Assembly (NCBI RefSeq): GCF_900177375.1
Contig: NZ_FWZU01000001.1
Coordinates: forward strand, 248,001 to 312,000
Reading direction: 5' to 3'
DNA length: 64,000 nt
From: Desulfovibrio gilichinskyi
Lineage (GTDB): Bacteria > Desulfobacterota > Desulfovibrionia > Desulfovibrionales > Desulfovibrionaceae
This document shows, piece by piece, positions 42,787 to 50,300 of this stretch. Under the pieces are notes generated by a model. That model had not been told where the DNA came from and did not search any database. It worked only from the letters and a program-made list of their open reading frames with translations. Numbering within the stretch: the stretch's first letter is position 1; each line of letters starts with the position of its first letter. A program made the translations under genes and the position numbers.

Positions 42787-42990
42787 GTGAATATTTTTTA
42801 CTTCACCAATTCTACAAGCAATCACTATACACACTACATGAGCAACGACAAAACAATATCTGTTTGTGACGCAATAGAAGGCGGCTTTGATTCAGAGGCA
42901 TACCGTAGTTGGTCTGATGAACAGAATTTATATACAGAAGATGCAGACTCCCTTGAAGGTATGACTATTGAAACCTACCCTCAAAGATAA
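42787..42990 (+). CDS. Possible small acidic phage protein
   Basis: The frame opens at GTG 42787 or ATG 42838 (50 residues); neither has a good ribosome site. The C-terminal part (AIEGGFDSEAYRSWSDEQN) is protein-like. The call is uncertain. Confidence 0.35.
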   Translation: MNIFYFTNSTSNHYTHYMSNDKTISVCDAIEGGFDSEAYRSWSDEQNLYTEDADSLEGMTIETYPQR

Positions 42991-43127
42991 ACTACGGCAT
43001 TATTTAAACCCTCTGCATGTAAAGTGTAGATTGTATGATGCTGTGAATTATTTTTGTGTGTTGTATGAAAAGATTTATAAGGCGGTTTTGTGACCGTCTA
43101 ACCTTAAACCTCGGAGAATGAACAAAC

Positions 43128-43298
43128 ATGGATGTAGTTCAGATTATCCAAACAGCGGGGCTGGTGATTGGCGCATGCGCTGCAATTGCCGCTATTACCC
43201 CAACGCCTAAAGATGATGCATTCTTTAAGCCTCTCGTAACGCTTATTAACATTCTTGGCTGTAATGTCGGTCAGGCCAAAAACAAAGGCGGCAAGTAA
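43128..43298 (+). CDS. Small membrane-type phage protein (56 residues)
   Basis: The ATG follows GGAG at 12 bases. A short hydrophobic helix (GLVIGACAAIAAI, about 11-23) precedes a polar tail. TAATG overlap with the following lipoprotein gene. It may be part of a lysis cassette with the next three genes. Confidence 0.55.
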   Translation: MDVVQIIQTAGLVIGACAAIAAITPTPKDDAFFKPLVTLINILGCNVGQAKNKGGK

Positions 43299-43690
43299 TG
43301 CGTAAAATTCTCTTACTATTTTTCATTGTTGCTTTTGCTGCGTCAGGTTGTGCATTCAAAACAATTTCAGACCTTCCTGCAGAAGATCAGGCCGTTGAAT
43401 ATGCAAATTTCGTTTTAGACTCGTACAACGCTACTTATCATAAGTACAACGAGATTAAGCATACAATCCCCGCAGAACAGAATGCCACAGCCGTCTCCTT
43501 TGTGAAGGCTATGAATAATGCCAAACCTGCCGTTTTAGCCCTCTCTTATGCGGCTGAATCATGGAAAACGGCAACGGTAGACGACTCGGCAAAGGCTGAA
43601 CTTGTTTACCGACAACAGAGACTTATTGCCGCTGACATTCTCGACAAGGCTATGGACCTTTGGGCTAAATTAAACGGGGATGAAGAATGA
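43298..43690 (+). CDS. Phage lipoprotein
   Basis: The 130-residue protein has a signal sequence with lipobox AASGC (Cys18), so it is probably lipidated. The mature part is helical. Small lipoproteins next to transmembrane proteins can act as outer-membrane spanins (Rz1-like), but this one is longer than usual. It overlaps the next gene by ATGA. Confidence 0.7.
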   Translation: MRKILLLFFIVAFAASGCAFKTISDLPAEDQAVEYANFVLDSYNATYHKYNEIKHTIPAEQNATAVSFVKAMNNAKPAVLALSYAAESWKTATVDDSAKAELVYRQQRLIAADILDKAMDLWAKLNGDEE

Positions 43691-43935
43691 TTGAATTTAA
43701 TATCGAAGATATAGAAATCTCAGAAGAATCAGCGGTTGCTATCGGTGATGTTGTTGGATCACTCGCAGGGCTTATTGCTGCGGGAACTCCTATTGCTCCT
43801 TTAGCCCCATTTATCGGCTTAGCTGTAGCGCAGGGACTTAAGCTGACAAATGCAGGGTACAAGGTTCAGGGTCTTTCAGCACTCCAGAAGAAAGCAAAAG
43901 CTATCGAAGGATTGCCGGACCTTACAGCACCATAG
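43687..43935 (+). CDS. Small hydrophobic phage protein, possible holin
   Basis: The 82-residue protein has an acidic N-terminus, then a hydrophobic Ala/Gly/Pro stretch (about 18-55, SLAGLIAAGTPIAPLAPFIG), and a basic end. That profile would suit a holin or pore-like protein. The assignment is from profile and location only. Confidence 0.5.
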   Translation: MIEFNIEDIEISEESAVAIGDVVGSLAGLIAAGTPIAPLAPFIGLAVAQGLKLTNAGYKVQGLSALQKKAKAIEGLPDLTAP

Positions 43936-43943
43936 GCGGCAAC

Positions 43944-44177
43944 ATGGCAGCAAAAGACGCATTCAGAGCCAGTTGTTGGCAGATTGATAAAAAAATAGGT
44001 CTTGCAATAATTTTAGGCGTTTTCATTCAATTTGGCGGGGTCATTTGGTGGGCTAGTGATCTCTCAGCAAGACTTGAATCAGTCGAAAATGAGCAAGCCC
44101 GATATGAGCATGTTCTCGAAGAGCTGGCTACAATTAAAGCAAACGTTGCATGGATTAAACAAGCATTAGAGAAATAG
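43944..44177 (+). CDS. One-helix membrane protein with coiled coil (holin/i-spanin-like)
   Basis: The 77-residue protein has a membrane helix (about 17-37, IGLAIILGVFIQFGGVIWWA) followed by a coiled coil (LESVENEQARYEHVLEEL). This is the layout of inner-membrane spanins or small phage holin-like proteins. Together with the lipoprotein at 43298 it may complete a lysis set. Confidence 0.55.
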   Translation: MAAKDAFRASCWQIDKKIGLAIILGVFIQFGGVIWWASDLSARLESVENEQARYEHVLEELATIKANVAWIKQALEK

Positions 44178-44198
44178 TTTTTTCTCCTCCCTCCTCTC

Positions 44199-44232
44199 GG
44201 GGCTGGTGGGTATTCTCTATATTCACCGCCCC
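44199..44232 (+). terminator. Hairpin after the lysis-like cassette
   Basis: GGGGC and GGTG pair with CACC and GCCCC around a loop of about 15 bases. No T-run follows, so it may be a weak terminator or a processing site. Confidence 0.4.
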
Positions 44233-44246
44233 ATTAAATACGCATT

Positions 44247-44708
44247 GTGAATACAAATATAAAATTGATCAATGCTATCAACTTAGACACTAGGCTTAAA
44301 GCTCCGCACAAAGCTTTATTACATGCCTTAGTCTCATTCAGAAACAGCAATACGGGCCAGTGTAATCCCTCAGTAGAATCAATCTCAGAGAGAGCCGGAC
44401 TTTCAAAGAGGAACGCTTTCAGGATTTTATCAGACCTTAAGGAAGTAAGTATAATTTCATACTCAGGAAAACCAAACGTCAGCACTCAGTATGAATTATA
44501 TCCATTTCCAAACAAATTTCGAGATAGTGCCATTTTGTCACCTGAACCATATAAGAAGAAAGGCACTAATTTTACACACTGGTCAGACGACTTATTAAAG
44601 CTGATTGCGGAAGTTAAGAACAGCACACACAAGAAGCATGACTATAAGCTTCATCCAATGAAAGGCGACCTGAATGTCAGTGAATGGAATAGAAAGCTAT
44701 TTACCTGA
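44247..44708 (+). CDS. Winged-helix DNA-binding phage protein
   Basis: The 153-residue protein starts with GTG. Its first 80 residues are a replication-initiator-like helix-turn-helix: KALLHALVSFRNSNTGQCNP, SVESISERAGLSKRNAFRIL, DLKEVSIISYSGKPN. Such domains are common in phage helix-turn-helix proteins. It lies just upstream of the small terminase and could regulate packaging genes. Confidence 0.65.
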   Translation: MNTNIKLINAINLDTRLKAPHKALLHALVSFRNSNTGQCNPSVESISERAGLSKRNAFRILSDLKEVSIISYSGKPNVSTQYELYPFPNKFRDSAILSPEPYKKKGTNFTHWSDDLLKLIAEVKNSTHKKHDYKLHPMKGDLNVSEWNRKLFT

Positions 44709-44744
44709 TGTAACACCAACACAAACGAGAGAATAGGGGCAAAG

Positions 44745-45221
44745 ATGGGAAGACCACTTAAGTACAGCAACGTTGAAGATATGCAGGTAGCTATTGATGC
44801 CTACTTTGACGACTGCAACGAGAGAAAGAAACCCTATACAGTTACAGGATTAGCTCTTGCTCTAGGCTTTGCCACCAGAAACGGTTTGTTGAGATATGAG
44901 AAAGGCGAGATTGAAGAGACAGACGAGATCAAAGCCGAGTATCGACACACGATCAAAAAAGCGAAGTCCCTTGTTGAGATGCAGACGGAGGAAGAGCTTG
45001 TACTTGGTAAGTCTAATCCCATTGGTAAGATATTCACATTAAAGAACAATTACGGGTGGAAAGATAAGACCGAGGTCGAGAATACAGGCGGTATATCTGT
45101 TACAATCGCAGCATTCGGGCCAGCTCAAATAGCAGGTAATACTATGCCAGTGGATACTCAGTCCAGTGCGGTTGCTATTGAAAGTGTAAAGGTGGCAGGT
45201 GTTTACGAGAGTGACGAGTAA
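44745..45221 (+). CDS. Terminase small subunit
   Basis: The 158-residue protein begins MGRPLKYSNVEDMQVAIDAY and has a helix-turn-helix region (VTGLALALGFATRNGLLRYEK) followed by GKIFTLKNNYGWKDKTE. This is a pattern of phage DNA-packaging recognition subunits (P22 gp3-like). It binds the packaging site and delivers DNA to the large terminase. Unusually, tRNA genes and small frames separate it from the large subunit by 1.2 kb. Confidence 0.82.
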   Translation: MGRPLKYSNVEDMQVAIDAYFDDCNERKKPYTVTGLALALGFATRNGLLRYEKGEIEETDEIKAEYRHTIKKAKSLVEMQTEEELVLGKSNPIGKIFTLKNNYGWKDKTEVENTGGISVTIAAFGPAQIAGNTMPVDTQSSAVAIESVKVAGVYESDE

Positions 45222-45427
45222 TCTGTTCACCACTTTATACACCAATTGGCAGAGCGGGAAGGTTTTATTCGAGGGGGTGCGGTGGAGGTAGGGGGGGGGC
45301 TGGTTATAAGTCCGACCACCGCCCAAGGGTCCCATGCCGTCCAAGTTTATCTATACCTGTTGCACACACATCTTATTCAACAAAAAGGGTTCTCTAAATT
45401 TTTCGCATAAACAAAAGGGGGGTCTCT
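45222..45427 (+). other. Non-coding stretch after the small terminase, with tRNA fragment and G9 tract
   Basis: No gene is convincing. ATTGGCAGAGCGGGAA (45245-45260) is identical to the D-arm region of the phage tRNA-Ser(GCT). A run of nine G residues lies at 45291-45299. The place next to the terminase genes makes it a candidate packaging (pac/cos) region. Confidence 0.4.
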
Positions 45428-45598
45428 TTGGGTCTATGTAAAAGTGCTTGCAAGTCTGTTCACTATATTAAGTGGAACTCTAAAACGAGGCGTTGGCATA
45501 AGCGTCAGATCGCTAAACTTAGACGCCAGTTGATCAGGGCAGATATTGAGCATGCGCCTGAACGGGTAAGAGATTTGACCTATGGGTGGGCCGATTGA
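45428..45598 (+). CDS. Small basic phage protein (56 residues)
   Basis: The TTG start follows AAAGGGGGG by about six bases. The product is strongly basic (KWNSKTRRWHKRQIAKLRRQL) with two Cys near the start. It is probably a nucleic-acid-binding peptide. Confidence 0.5.
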   Translation: MGLCKSACKSVHYIKWNSKTRRWHKRQIAKLRRQLIRADIEHAPERVRDLTYGWAD

Positions 45599-45708
45599 AA
45601 ATATTTTTCAGAAAAATAAAAAGGATCTGGCGATTCTTAAATTTTGCAACAGATTTTGAAGTGGTTCGAGAATTGATGAGAGAAGAAGATAAGCAGAGAG
45701 GGAACAAC

Positions 45709-46008
45709 ATGAAGTTCAGAAAGAAGCCTGTAGTGATTGAAGCTTTTCAAATGACCAAAGAGCGCAGACAAGATAATTCCGAGTGGCCCGAGTGGTTGAA
45801 TAAAGCTTGGAACAAAGAACTCGGTGAAATTGGATTTGTTGGCGGTCAAGATTTCTCAAATTCAGACGGGACAGATGAGCTTTTTATTACCACCCTTAAG
45901 GGTCACATGAGGTGTTCCTTCGGTGACTACATTATTAAAGGTGTTCAGGGCGAACTCTACCCCTGCAAGCTTGATATTTTTGAACAGACTTACGAAGCTG
46001 TAGAATAG
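45709..46008 (+). CDS. Conserved small phage protein (MKFRKKPVVIEAFQ type)
   Basis: The start at MKFRKKPVVIEAFQ follows GAGGGAA. The 99-residue protein has the widespread phage pattern: EWPEWLNKAW, FITTLKGHMRCSFGDYIIKG, GELYPCKLDIFEQTYEAVE. It may correspond to the PGDYG-type domain. The function is unknown. The frame is open to 45586, but the upstream part looks unrelated. Confidence 0.75.
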   Translation: MKFRKKPVVIEAFQMTKERRQDNSEWPEWLNKAWNKELGEIGFVGGQDFSNSDGTDELFITTLKGHMRCSFGDYIIKGVQGELYPCKLDIFEQTYEAVE

Positions 46009-46015
46009 TTTTTAA

Positions 46016-46090
46016 GCCGGAATAGCTCAATGGTAGAGCACCTGTTTTGTATTCAAAGGGTTGCGGGTTCAAGTCCTGCTTCCGGCTCCA
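46016..46090 (+). tRNA. Phage tRNA-Thr (TGT) with a weak anticodon stem
   Basis: Acceptor GCCGGAA/TTCCGGC, D-arm GCTC/GAGC, T-arm GCGGG-TTCAAGT-CCTGC and encoded CCA are all good. Aligning by length gives the loop TTTGTAT, anticodon TGT, with U33 and A37 correct. The anticodon stem CCTGT/TCAAA forms only about two of five pairs. It may be decayed or deliberately altered. Confidence 0.75.
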
Positions 46091-46093
46091 TGT

Positions 46094-46170
46094 TCCGGGA
46101 TAGCTCAGCTGGATAGAGCAACAGCCTTCTAAGCTGTTTGTCGGGGGTTCGAATCCTCCTCTCGGAACCA
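46094..46170 (+). tRNA. Phage tRNA-Arg (TCT)
   Basis: A 77-base cloverleaf: acceptor TCCGGGA/TCTCGGA, anticodon stem ACAGC/GCTGT with loop CTTCTAA (TCT) and encoded CCA. It reads AGA/AGG codons. Confidence 0.95.
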
Positions 46171-46178
46171 TTTTATTA

Positions 46179-46267
46179 GGTGGATTGGCAGAGCGGGAAT
46201 GCGTCACTTTGCTAAAGTGTAGCCTACTCAAAAAGTAGCAGGGGTTCAATTCCCTTATCCACCGCCA
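46179..46267 (+). tRNA. Phage tRNA-Ser (GCT)
   Basis: An 89-base class II tRNA: acceptor GGTGGAT/ATCCACC, anticodon loop TTGCTAA (GCT), long variable arm (CTACT/AGTAG) and CCA. It reads AGC/AGU codons. Confidence 0.95.
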
Positions 46268-46270
46268 TAA

Positions 46271-46359
46271 GGAAGGTAGCGTTCAATGGTGAACAACTGG
46301 TCTTGAAAACCGGGCTGCGGTGATGAGTCGTAGGGGTTCGATTCCTCTACCTTCCTCCA
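46271..46359 (+). tRNA. Phage tRNA-Ser (TGA)
   Basis: An 89-base class II tRNA: acceptor GGAAGGT/ACCTTCC, anticodon stem CTGGT/ACCGG with loop CTTGAAA (TGA), long variable arm and CCA. It reads UCA codons. Four bases separate it from the preceding tRNA, so all four are one transcript. Confidence 0.95.
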
Positions 46360-46430
46360 TATTTCTCAAACATCTAAACCATATTTAACCGGGCGGGACA
46401 GTATGTCCCTAATACAAAGGAATTGTAGCC

Positions 46431-47810
46431 TTGGCAAAACAAGAAATCACGATACCTTACGGGTTCATTCCTCGTGATTACCAGATACCTAAGTGGAACT
46501 ATATTGCAAATGGCGGGAAAAGGGCCGTTTCAGTGTGGCATCGCAGGGCTGGTAAAGACCTCACAGAATGGAACCTTTTAATTTGCGAAGCCTTCAAACG
46601 GGTTGGCGCATACTATTACTTTTTACCTTATTATCAGCAGGGTAAGAAAATTATTTGGGATGGTATAGACGGCAATGGTCGAACCTTCCTTTCATACATC
46701 CCTAAACAGGTCTTAGACGGAAAGCCGAACAGTACCGAAATGAAAATCAAGCTTATCAACGGCTCGATTATTCAGATCATCGGTACAGATAATATTGATA
46801 GCGTTATGGGAACCAACCCCGTTGGTTGCATCTTCTCTGAATACTCACTCCAAGACCCTAGAGCTTGGGATTATATCTCACCGATCTTACTTGAGAATGA
46901 TGGTTGGGCGGCTTTCAATTTTACCCCTCGTGGAATGAATCACGGTTGGGACATTTTCCAGATGGCTATGAAGTCACCGGATTGGTTCTGTGAACGATTA
47001 GCAGCTTGTTATCATCCTGAATACAATCCCGTTGGCGGGGGCGTGGGTGCTACAGGCGTTTTGACCCCTGACCAGATAGACAAAGAGCTGTCGGACGGGC
47101 GTTCCCCTTCACTTGTTAAGCAAGAATACTTTGTTGATTTTCAGGCCAGTTCTGACGACATATTAATACCTTTATCGCTGATTGATTCAGCTATTGACCG
47201 TGACATTTCATATAAAAATGCTCCGGCAGTTGCCGGCCTTGATGTTGGTCTGTCCCTGACTGGCGACCCTACCGCTTTGGTTATCAGAAAAGGCGGCAAG
47301 GTAATCGCTATCGAAGAAGTAAGGCTTGATGATTATGACGAAATTGCAGGTTGGGCATACCGTCACCTTATGATTCACAAATGTTTCACGGTTCTTGTTG
47401 ATGGCATAGGTTGGGGGCAAGGGGCTTTTCAATCCTTACGGCGTTTGTACCCTTCACTGACTGTTCAGTCCGTCAACGTAGCGGAAAAGGCTTCTGCAGA
47501 TGATCGCTTTGCCCGGCTCCGTGATGAAGTTTGGTGGCAGGTCCGTGAATGGTTTGAGGAAAAGCAATGCTCAATCCCTTCAAACCTTGCATTAACTGAC
47601 AAACTGCGTGCTGAAATTTCCAACGTAAAATATGACTTTACCCCGTCCAGCAAAATTAAAGTGATGGGGAAACGTGAAATGAAAAAGGTAGAGAATGGCG
47701 GCAAGTCTCCTAACCTTGCGGATGCTCTCGGCCTCTCAATTTACGGCAGTGCTACTGCAATGAACCAGTCCTTCACACAGATTAATAAACATTCAAGGGT
47801 GGCTTCCTAA
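46431..47810 (+). CDS. terL: Terminase large subunit
   Basis: The TTG start follows AAAGGAATTG. The 459-residue protein has an ATPase half with Walker A (SVWHRRAGKDLTEWN, near residue 36) and Walker B (PVGCIFSEYSLQDPRAW, near 127), and an RNase H-like nuclease half starting AGLDVGLSLTGDPTALV (near 265) and ending in NLADALGLSIYG. It cuts concatemers and pumps DNA through the portal. Its stop overlaps the portal ATG. Confidence 0.95.
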   Translation: MAKQEITIPYGFIPRDYQIPKWNYIANGGKRAVSVWHRRAGKDLTEWNLLICEAFKRVGAYYYFLPYYQQGKKIIWDGIDGNGRTFLSYIPKQVLDGKPNSTEMKIKLINGSIIQIIGTDNIDSVMGTNPVGCIFSEYSLQDPRAWDYISPILLENDGWAAFNFTPRGMNHGWDIFQMAMKSPDWFCERLAACYHPEYNPVGGGVGATGVLTPDQIDKELSDGRSPSLVKQEYFVDFQASSDDILIPLSLIDSAIDRDISYKNAPAVAGLDVGLSLTGDPTALVIRKGGKVIAIEEVRLDDYDEIAGWAYRHLMIHKCFTVLVDGIGWGQGAFQSLRRLYPSLTVQSVNVAEKASADDRFARLRDEVWWQVREWFEEKQCSIPSNLALTDKLRAEISNVKYDFTPSSKIKVMGKREMKKVENGGKSPNLADALGLSIYGSATAMNQSFTQINKHSRVAS

Positions 47811-49849
47811 TGGCGAAAGATATTAAAATTAAAGATACCGAAGTAATCAGAATGATAGCTCCGTATCAAGCCAAGTCTGAACGCTGGCAGGAAAACCTAT
47901 CTACTGAGCGCAAGGCGTGTCTGGCCCTCTACAATATGGACAAGCTAGGCAACGAGCAAAAAGGTTGGTCACAAGCTGTAGCCTCTACGGTTTGGGATGC
48001 TGTCGAGTGGTTAAAGCCGGGTCTGTCTTCGATCTTTGCACACCCTGATTTTGCAGAGATTAAAATGGTTGATACGGCAAGAGCCAAGCGCATTAAAAAA
48101 GCAATCCGTTACCAGATGTTCAGGAAGAACAAAGGTAAACGTGAAATCCGTTCGTGGCTGCATGACACTTTGCTGTATCACTACGGTGTAATCAAAGTAT
48201 TTCATAAGACTGATTTTGACCTTGAAACGCTTAAGCATGACAAGCTCAGTCTTGAAGAAATGGAACAGCTTGTAAACGAAGTTGACATTCAAATTTCAAA
48301 ATATGACGAAGTTGAGACAGAGGTTCCTGTACCTCCGCTTGAATGGCTGATGAATGGCGGGGATAAAGTTACAACTGAAATTCATTATGAAAAAGTGAAA
48401 GCTGTCAGGCGCAAGGTTAAGTACGCTGGCCCTTCAATGGAGTGCATACCGCCTTGGGAATTTTATACTACTCCGGGTTGTAAAGACCTTGATTCAAGTC
48501 CTTTTGTTGCTCACAGAAAAAAGAAAACCTTGCACGATATTAAGCGGGGCGAATTAACCGGGCAGTACGTTAAAGGTAGTCATAAAAAGTTACAGGACCA
48601 CTTAGAAAGTAATGAATCGCCCGAAGTGATGGACGAGTACCGGGCAACTTATGAAGCTGACAATTTAGATGTTGATGAGCTTGGTGGTATTGAAATTTCA
48701 ACCTCCAAGGAAGATCAGGCCATTTCCCCGAACTCAGAAGTATTTGTGTGGGAATGCTATCTAAGAATGGACATTGACCAAGATGGATTGCTTGAGCCTG
48801 TAATCGCTACTATCTGCGGTGATGTTGTGCTGCAGCTTGAAGAGAATCCTTATAAGCGGCCTCCTTTTAGAGTCGGAAGGCTTTACGAGATAGCGCATAG
48901 GTTTGAAGCAAAGCCCCTGCCTTTGGTCCTTCGTGATGATCAAATGGAGCTGACGAACTTACAGAGAATCCTTGTGGATGCTGCGGCTGATTCAGCTTAC
49001 GGCAATATCATCACAAGTGATCCTGAATTTGCCAAGCAATGGGCAAATCGTCAGATCGGTGACGTGATTCTCTCCCAAGCTTTCGACAAGTTTAAAGAAG
49101 TCCGGCCTAAACAACCGGGCGGCATTTTGCTTGATGCAAAAGAAACTATTCGTGTTGGTTCGGAACGCAAGACGGGCGTGAGTTCTGTTAATCAGGGCAT
49201 TGATGATAATTCCTACGGCAAGACCGCAACGGGTGTTATGGCTCTGCAAAGCGCAGGGATGCAACGCCAGAAATTTAACGCTGATGTTCTGGCCGATACG
49301 ATGGAAGAGGTTTTCAGGGATTTTGTTGAGATTAACCACCTCTTTCCTCCACAGGAAATGCACAATCCTCATGCTTCTGAAAAAGATCAGATTCAGCAGA
49401 ACGACTTTGATATTTTAGACGACTTTGACATTACGGTGAATATTGGAGTCGGGCCACAGGACAGGCAGAACCAAGCGGCTATTCTTGAAAAGCACTTTCA
49501 GAAAGTTGTGCAAGTATTCTTGCCGCAGGGACTAGCTAAACCTGAACACCTTCTCGCCATTGAGGAGGCAATAGGAAAACTGCTTGATACTCCGGTTGAT
49601 GGCCTCCAGTGTTCCGTTGATGAGTTTGACGAACTTAAAAAGATTAAACAGCAATGCCAGCAATTGGCGGGAGAATTACAGAGTGCAAAACAGCAACTTG
49701 CCGCAGTCACAGGCCGAGGCATTGCGCCAACTGGTGGAAACGGGGGAACAGGCGGAGCGAGTCAAGGACAGCCCGTACCTTTCGGCCCTATGGGACAGGG
49801 TAGACCGGGAGTTGCAGGGCCAAGTCCTCAACCTCGGCCCAATGGATAA
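47810..49849 (+). CDS. Portal protein
   Basis: The 679-residue protein is of the large P22/short-tailed-phage type. It has an N-terminal helical region, a central PPWEFYTTPGC and CDLDSS-type wing area (about 200-245), a WECYLRMDIDQDGLLEP stretch (near 325), the conserved stem/crown region (DGQ-like LRDDQMELTNLQRILVD near 380, TGVMALQSAGMQRQKF near 478), and a Gly/Pro-rich tail. It forms the dodecameric DNA gate of the head. The tail overlaps a second reading frame with protein-like composition. Confidence 0.92.
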   Translation: MAKDIKIKDTEVIRMIAPYQAKSERWQENLSTERKACLALYNMDKLGNEQKGWSQAVASTVWDAVEWLKPGLSSIFAHPDFAEIKMVDTARAKRIKKAIRYQMFRKNKGKREIRSWLHDTLLYHYGVIKVFHKTDFDLETLKHDKLSLEEMEQLVNEVDIQISKYDEVETEVPVPPLEWLMNGGDKVTTEIHYEKVKAVRRKVKYAGPSMECIPPWEFYTTPGCKDLDSSPFVAHRKKKTLHDIKRGELTGQYVKGSHKKLQDHLESNESPEVMDEYRATYEADNLDVDELGGIEISTSKEDQAISPNSEVFVWECYLRMDIDQDGLLEPVIATICGDVVLQLEENPYKRPPFRVGRLYEIAHRFEAKPLPLVLRDDQMELTNLQRILVDAAADSAYGNIITSDPEFAKQWANRQIGDVILSQAFDKFKEVRPKQPGGILLDAKETIRVGSERKTGVSSVNQGIDDNSYGKTATGVMALQSAGMQRQKFNADVLADTMEEVFRDFVEINHLFPPQEMHNPHASEKDQIQQNDFDILDDFDITVNIGVGPQDRQNQAAILEKHFQKVVQVFLPQGLAKPEHLLAIEEAIGKLLDTPVDGLQCSVDEFDELKKIKQQCQQLAGELQSAKQQLAAVTGRGIAPTGGNGGTGGASQGQPVPFGPMGQGRPGVAGPSPQPRPNG

Positions 49850-49994
49850 GGACGAATTTAGTTACAGGCAGTCACAGCGGCAACTCTTGGGAGATATCCG
49901 GGCCACAATTGATCTTGATATTCAAAGAGGCAAGGAAGCTCTGGCTAAACTTGCAGGGGAAGAAACAAAACCCAAAGGGAGGATTGCAGGGTGA
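49734..49994 (+). CDS. Small head-associated protein in a frame overlapping the portal tail
   Basis: In the +1 frame relative to the portal, codons before the first good ATG (49842) already read like a real protein: KDSPYLSALWDRVDRELQG, then NLGPMDKDEFSYRQSQRQ. The ATG overlaps the portal stop. The true start could be GTG 49734, TTG 49722 or ATG 49842, or expression could need a frameshift. The C-terminal part is helical. Function is unknown, and it is placed among head genes. Confidence 0.55.
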   Translation: METGEQAERVKDSPYLSALWDRVDRELQGQVLNLGPMDKDEFSYRQSQRQLLGDIRATIDLDIQRGKEALAKLAGEETKPKGRIAG

Positions 49995-50275
49995 TTACAA
50001 GTTTAAAGGCCAAGCTTAGCAAAGCTGAATATGAACGGGGGGTTTATAAGCAACAGCTTGATGCAGCTTTGAAGCGAATAGAAGAACTAGAGAACCACAA
50101 CGAATTTAAGGAAGCGGCAGAAGCTGAACCATCCACTCCTTGTGAATGTGAATCTTTGAAAGCTGAGATAGACCAGCTCAAAAAGGACAATCACAGTCTT
50201 AAAACAAAAGTAGGAATGCTCAGCAAGAAGCCCAAAGCAGCAGACAAAACAAAAAAGGCCACTGCTAACAAGTAA
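49991..50275 (+). CDS. Coiled-coil phage protein
   Basis: The GTG start overlaps the preceding TGA and follows AGGGAGGA. The 94 residues form two coiled-coil segments (about 8-35 and 52-75) with a basic Lys-rich tail. It lies just before the scaffold gene. Function is unknown. Confidence 0.65.
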   Translation: MITSLKAKLSKAEYERGVYKQQLDAALKRIEELENHNEFKEAAEAEPSTPCECESLKAEIDQLKKDNHSLKTKVGMLSKKPKAADKTKKATANK

Positions 50276-50300
50276 GCCTGTATACCAAGGAAGGTAGAAT

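Noticed and set aside
43298..44177. Firm naming of holin and spanin genes
   Set aside because: Membrane and lipoprotein profiles fit, but no family signature was recognised, so only possible roles are given.
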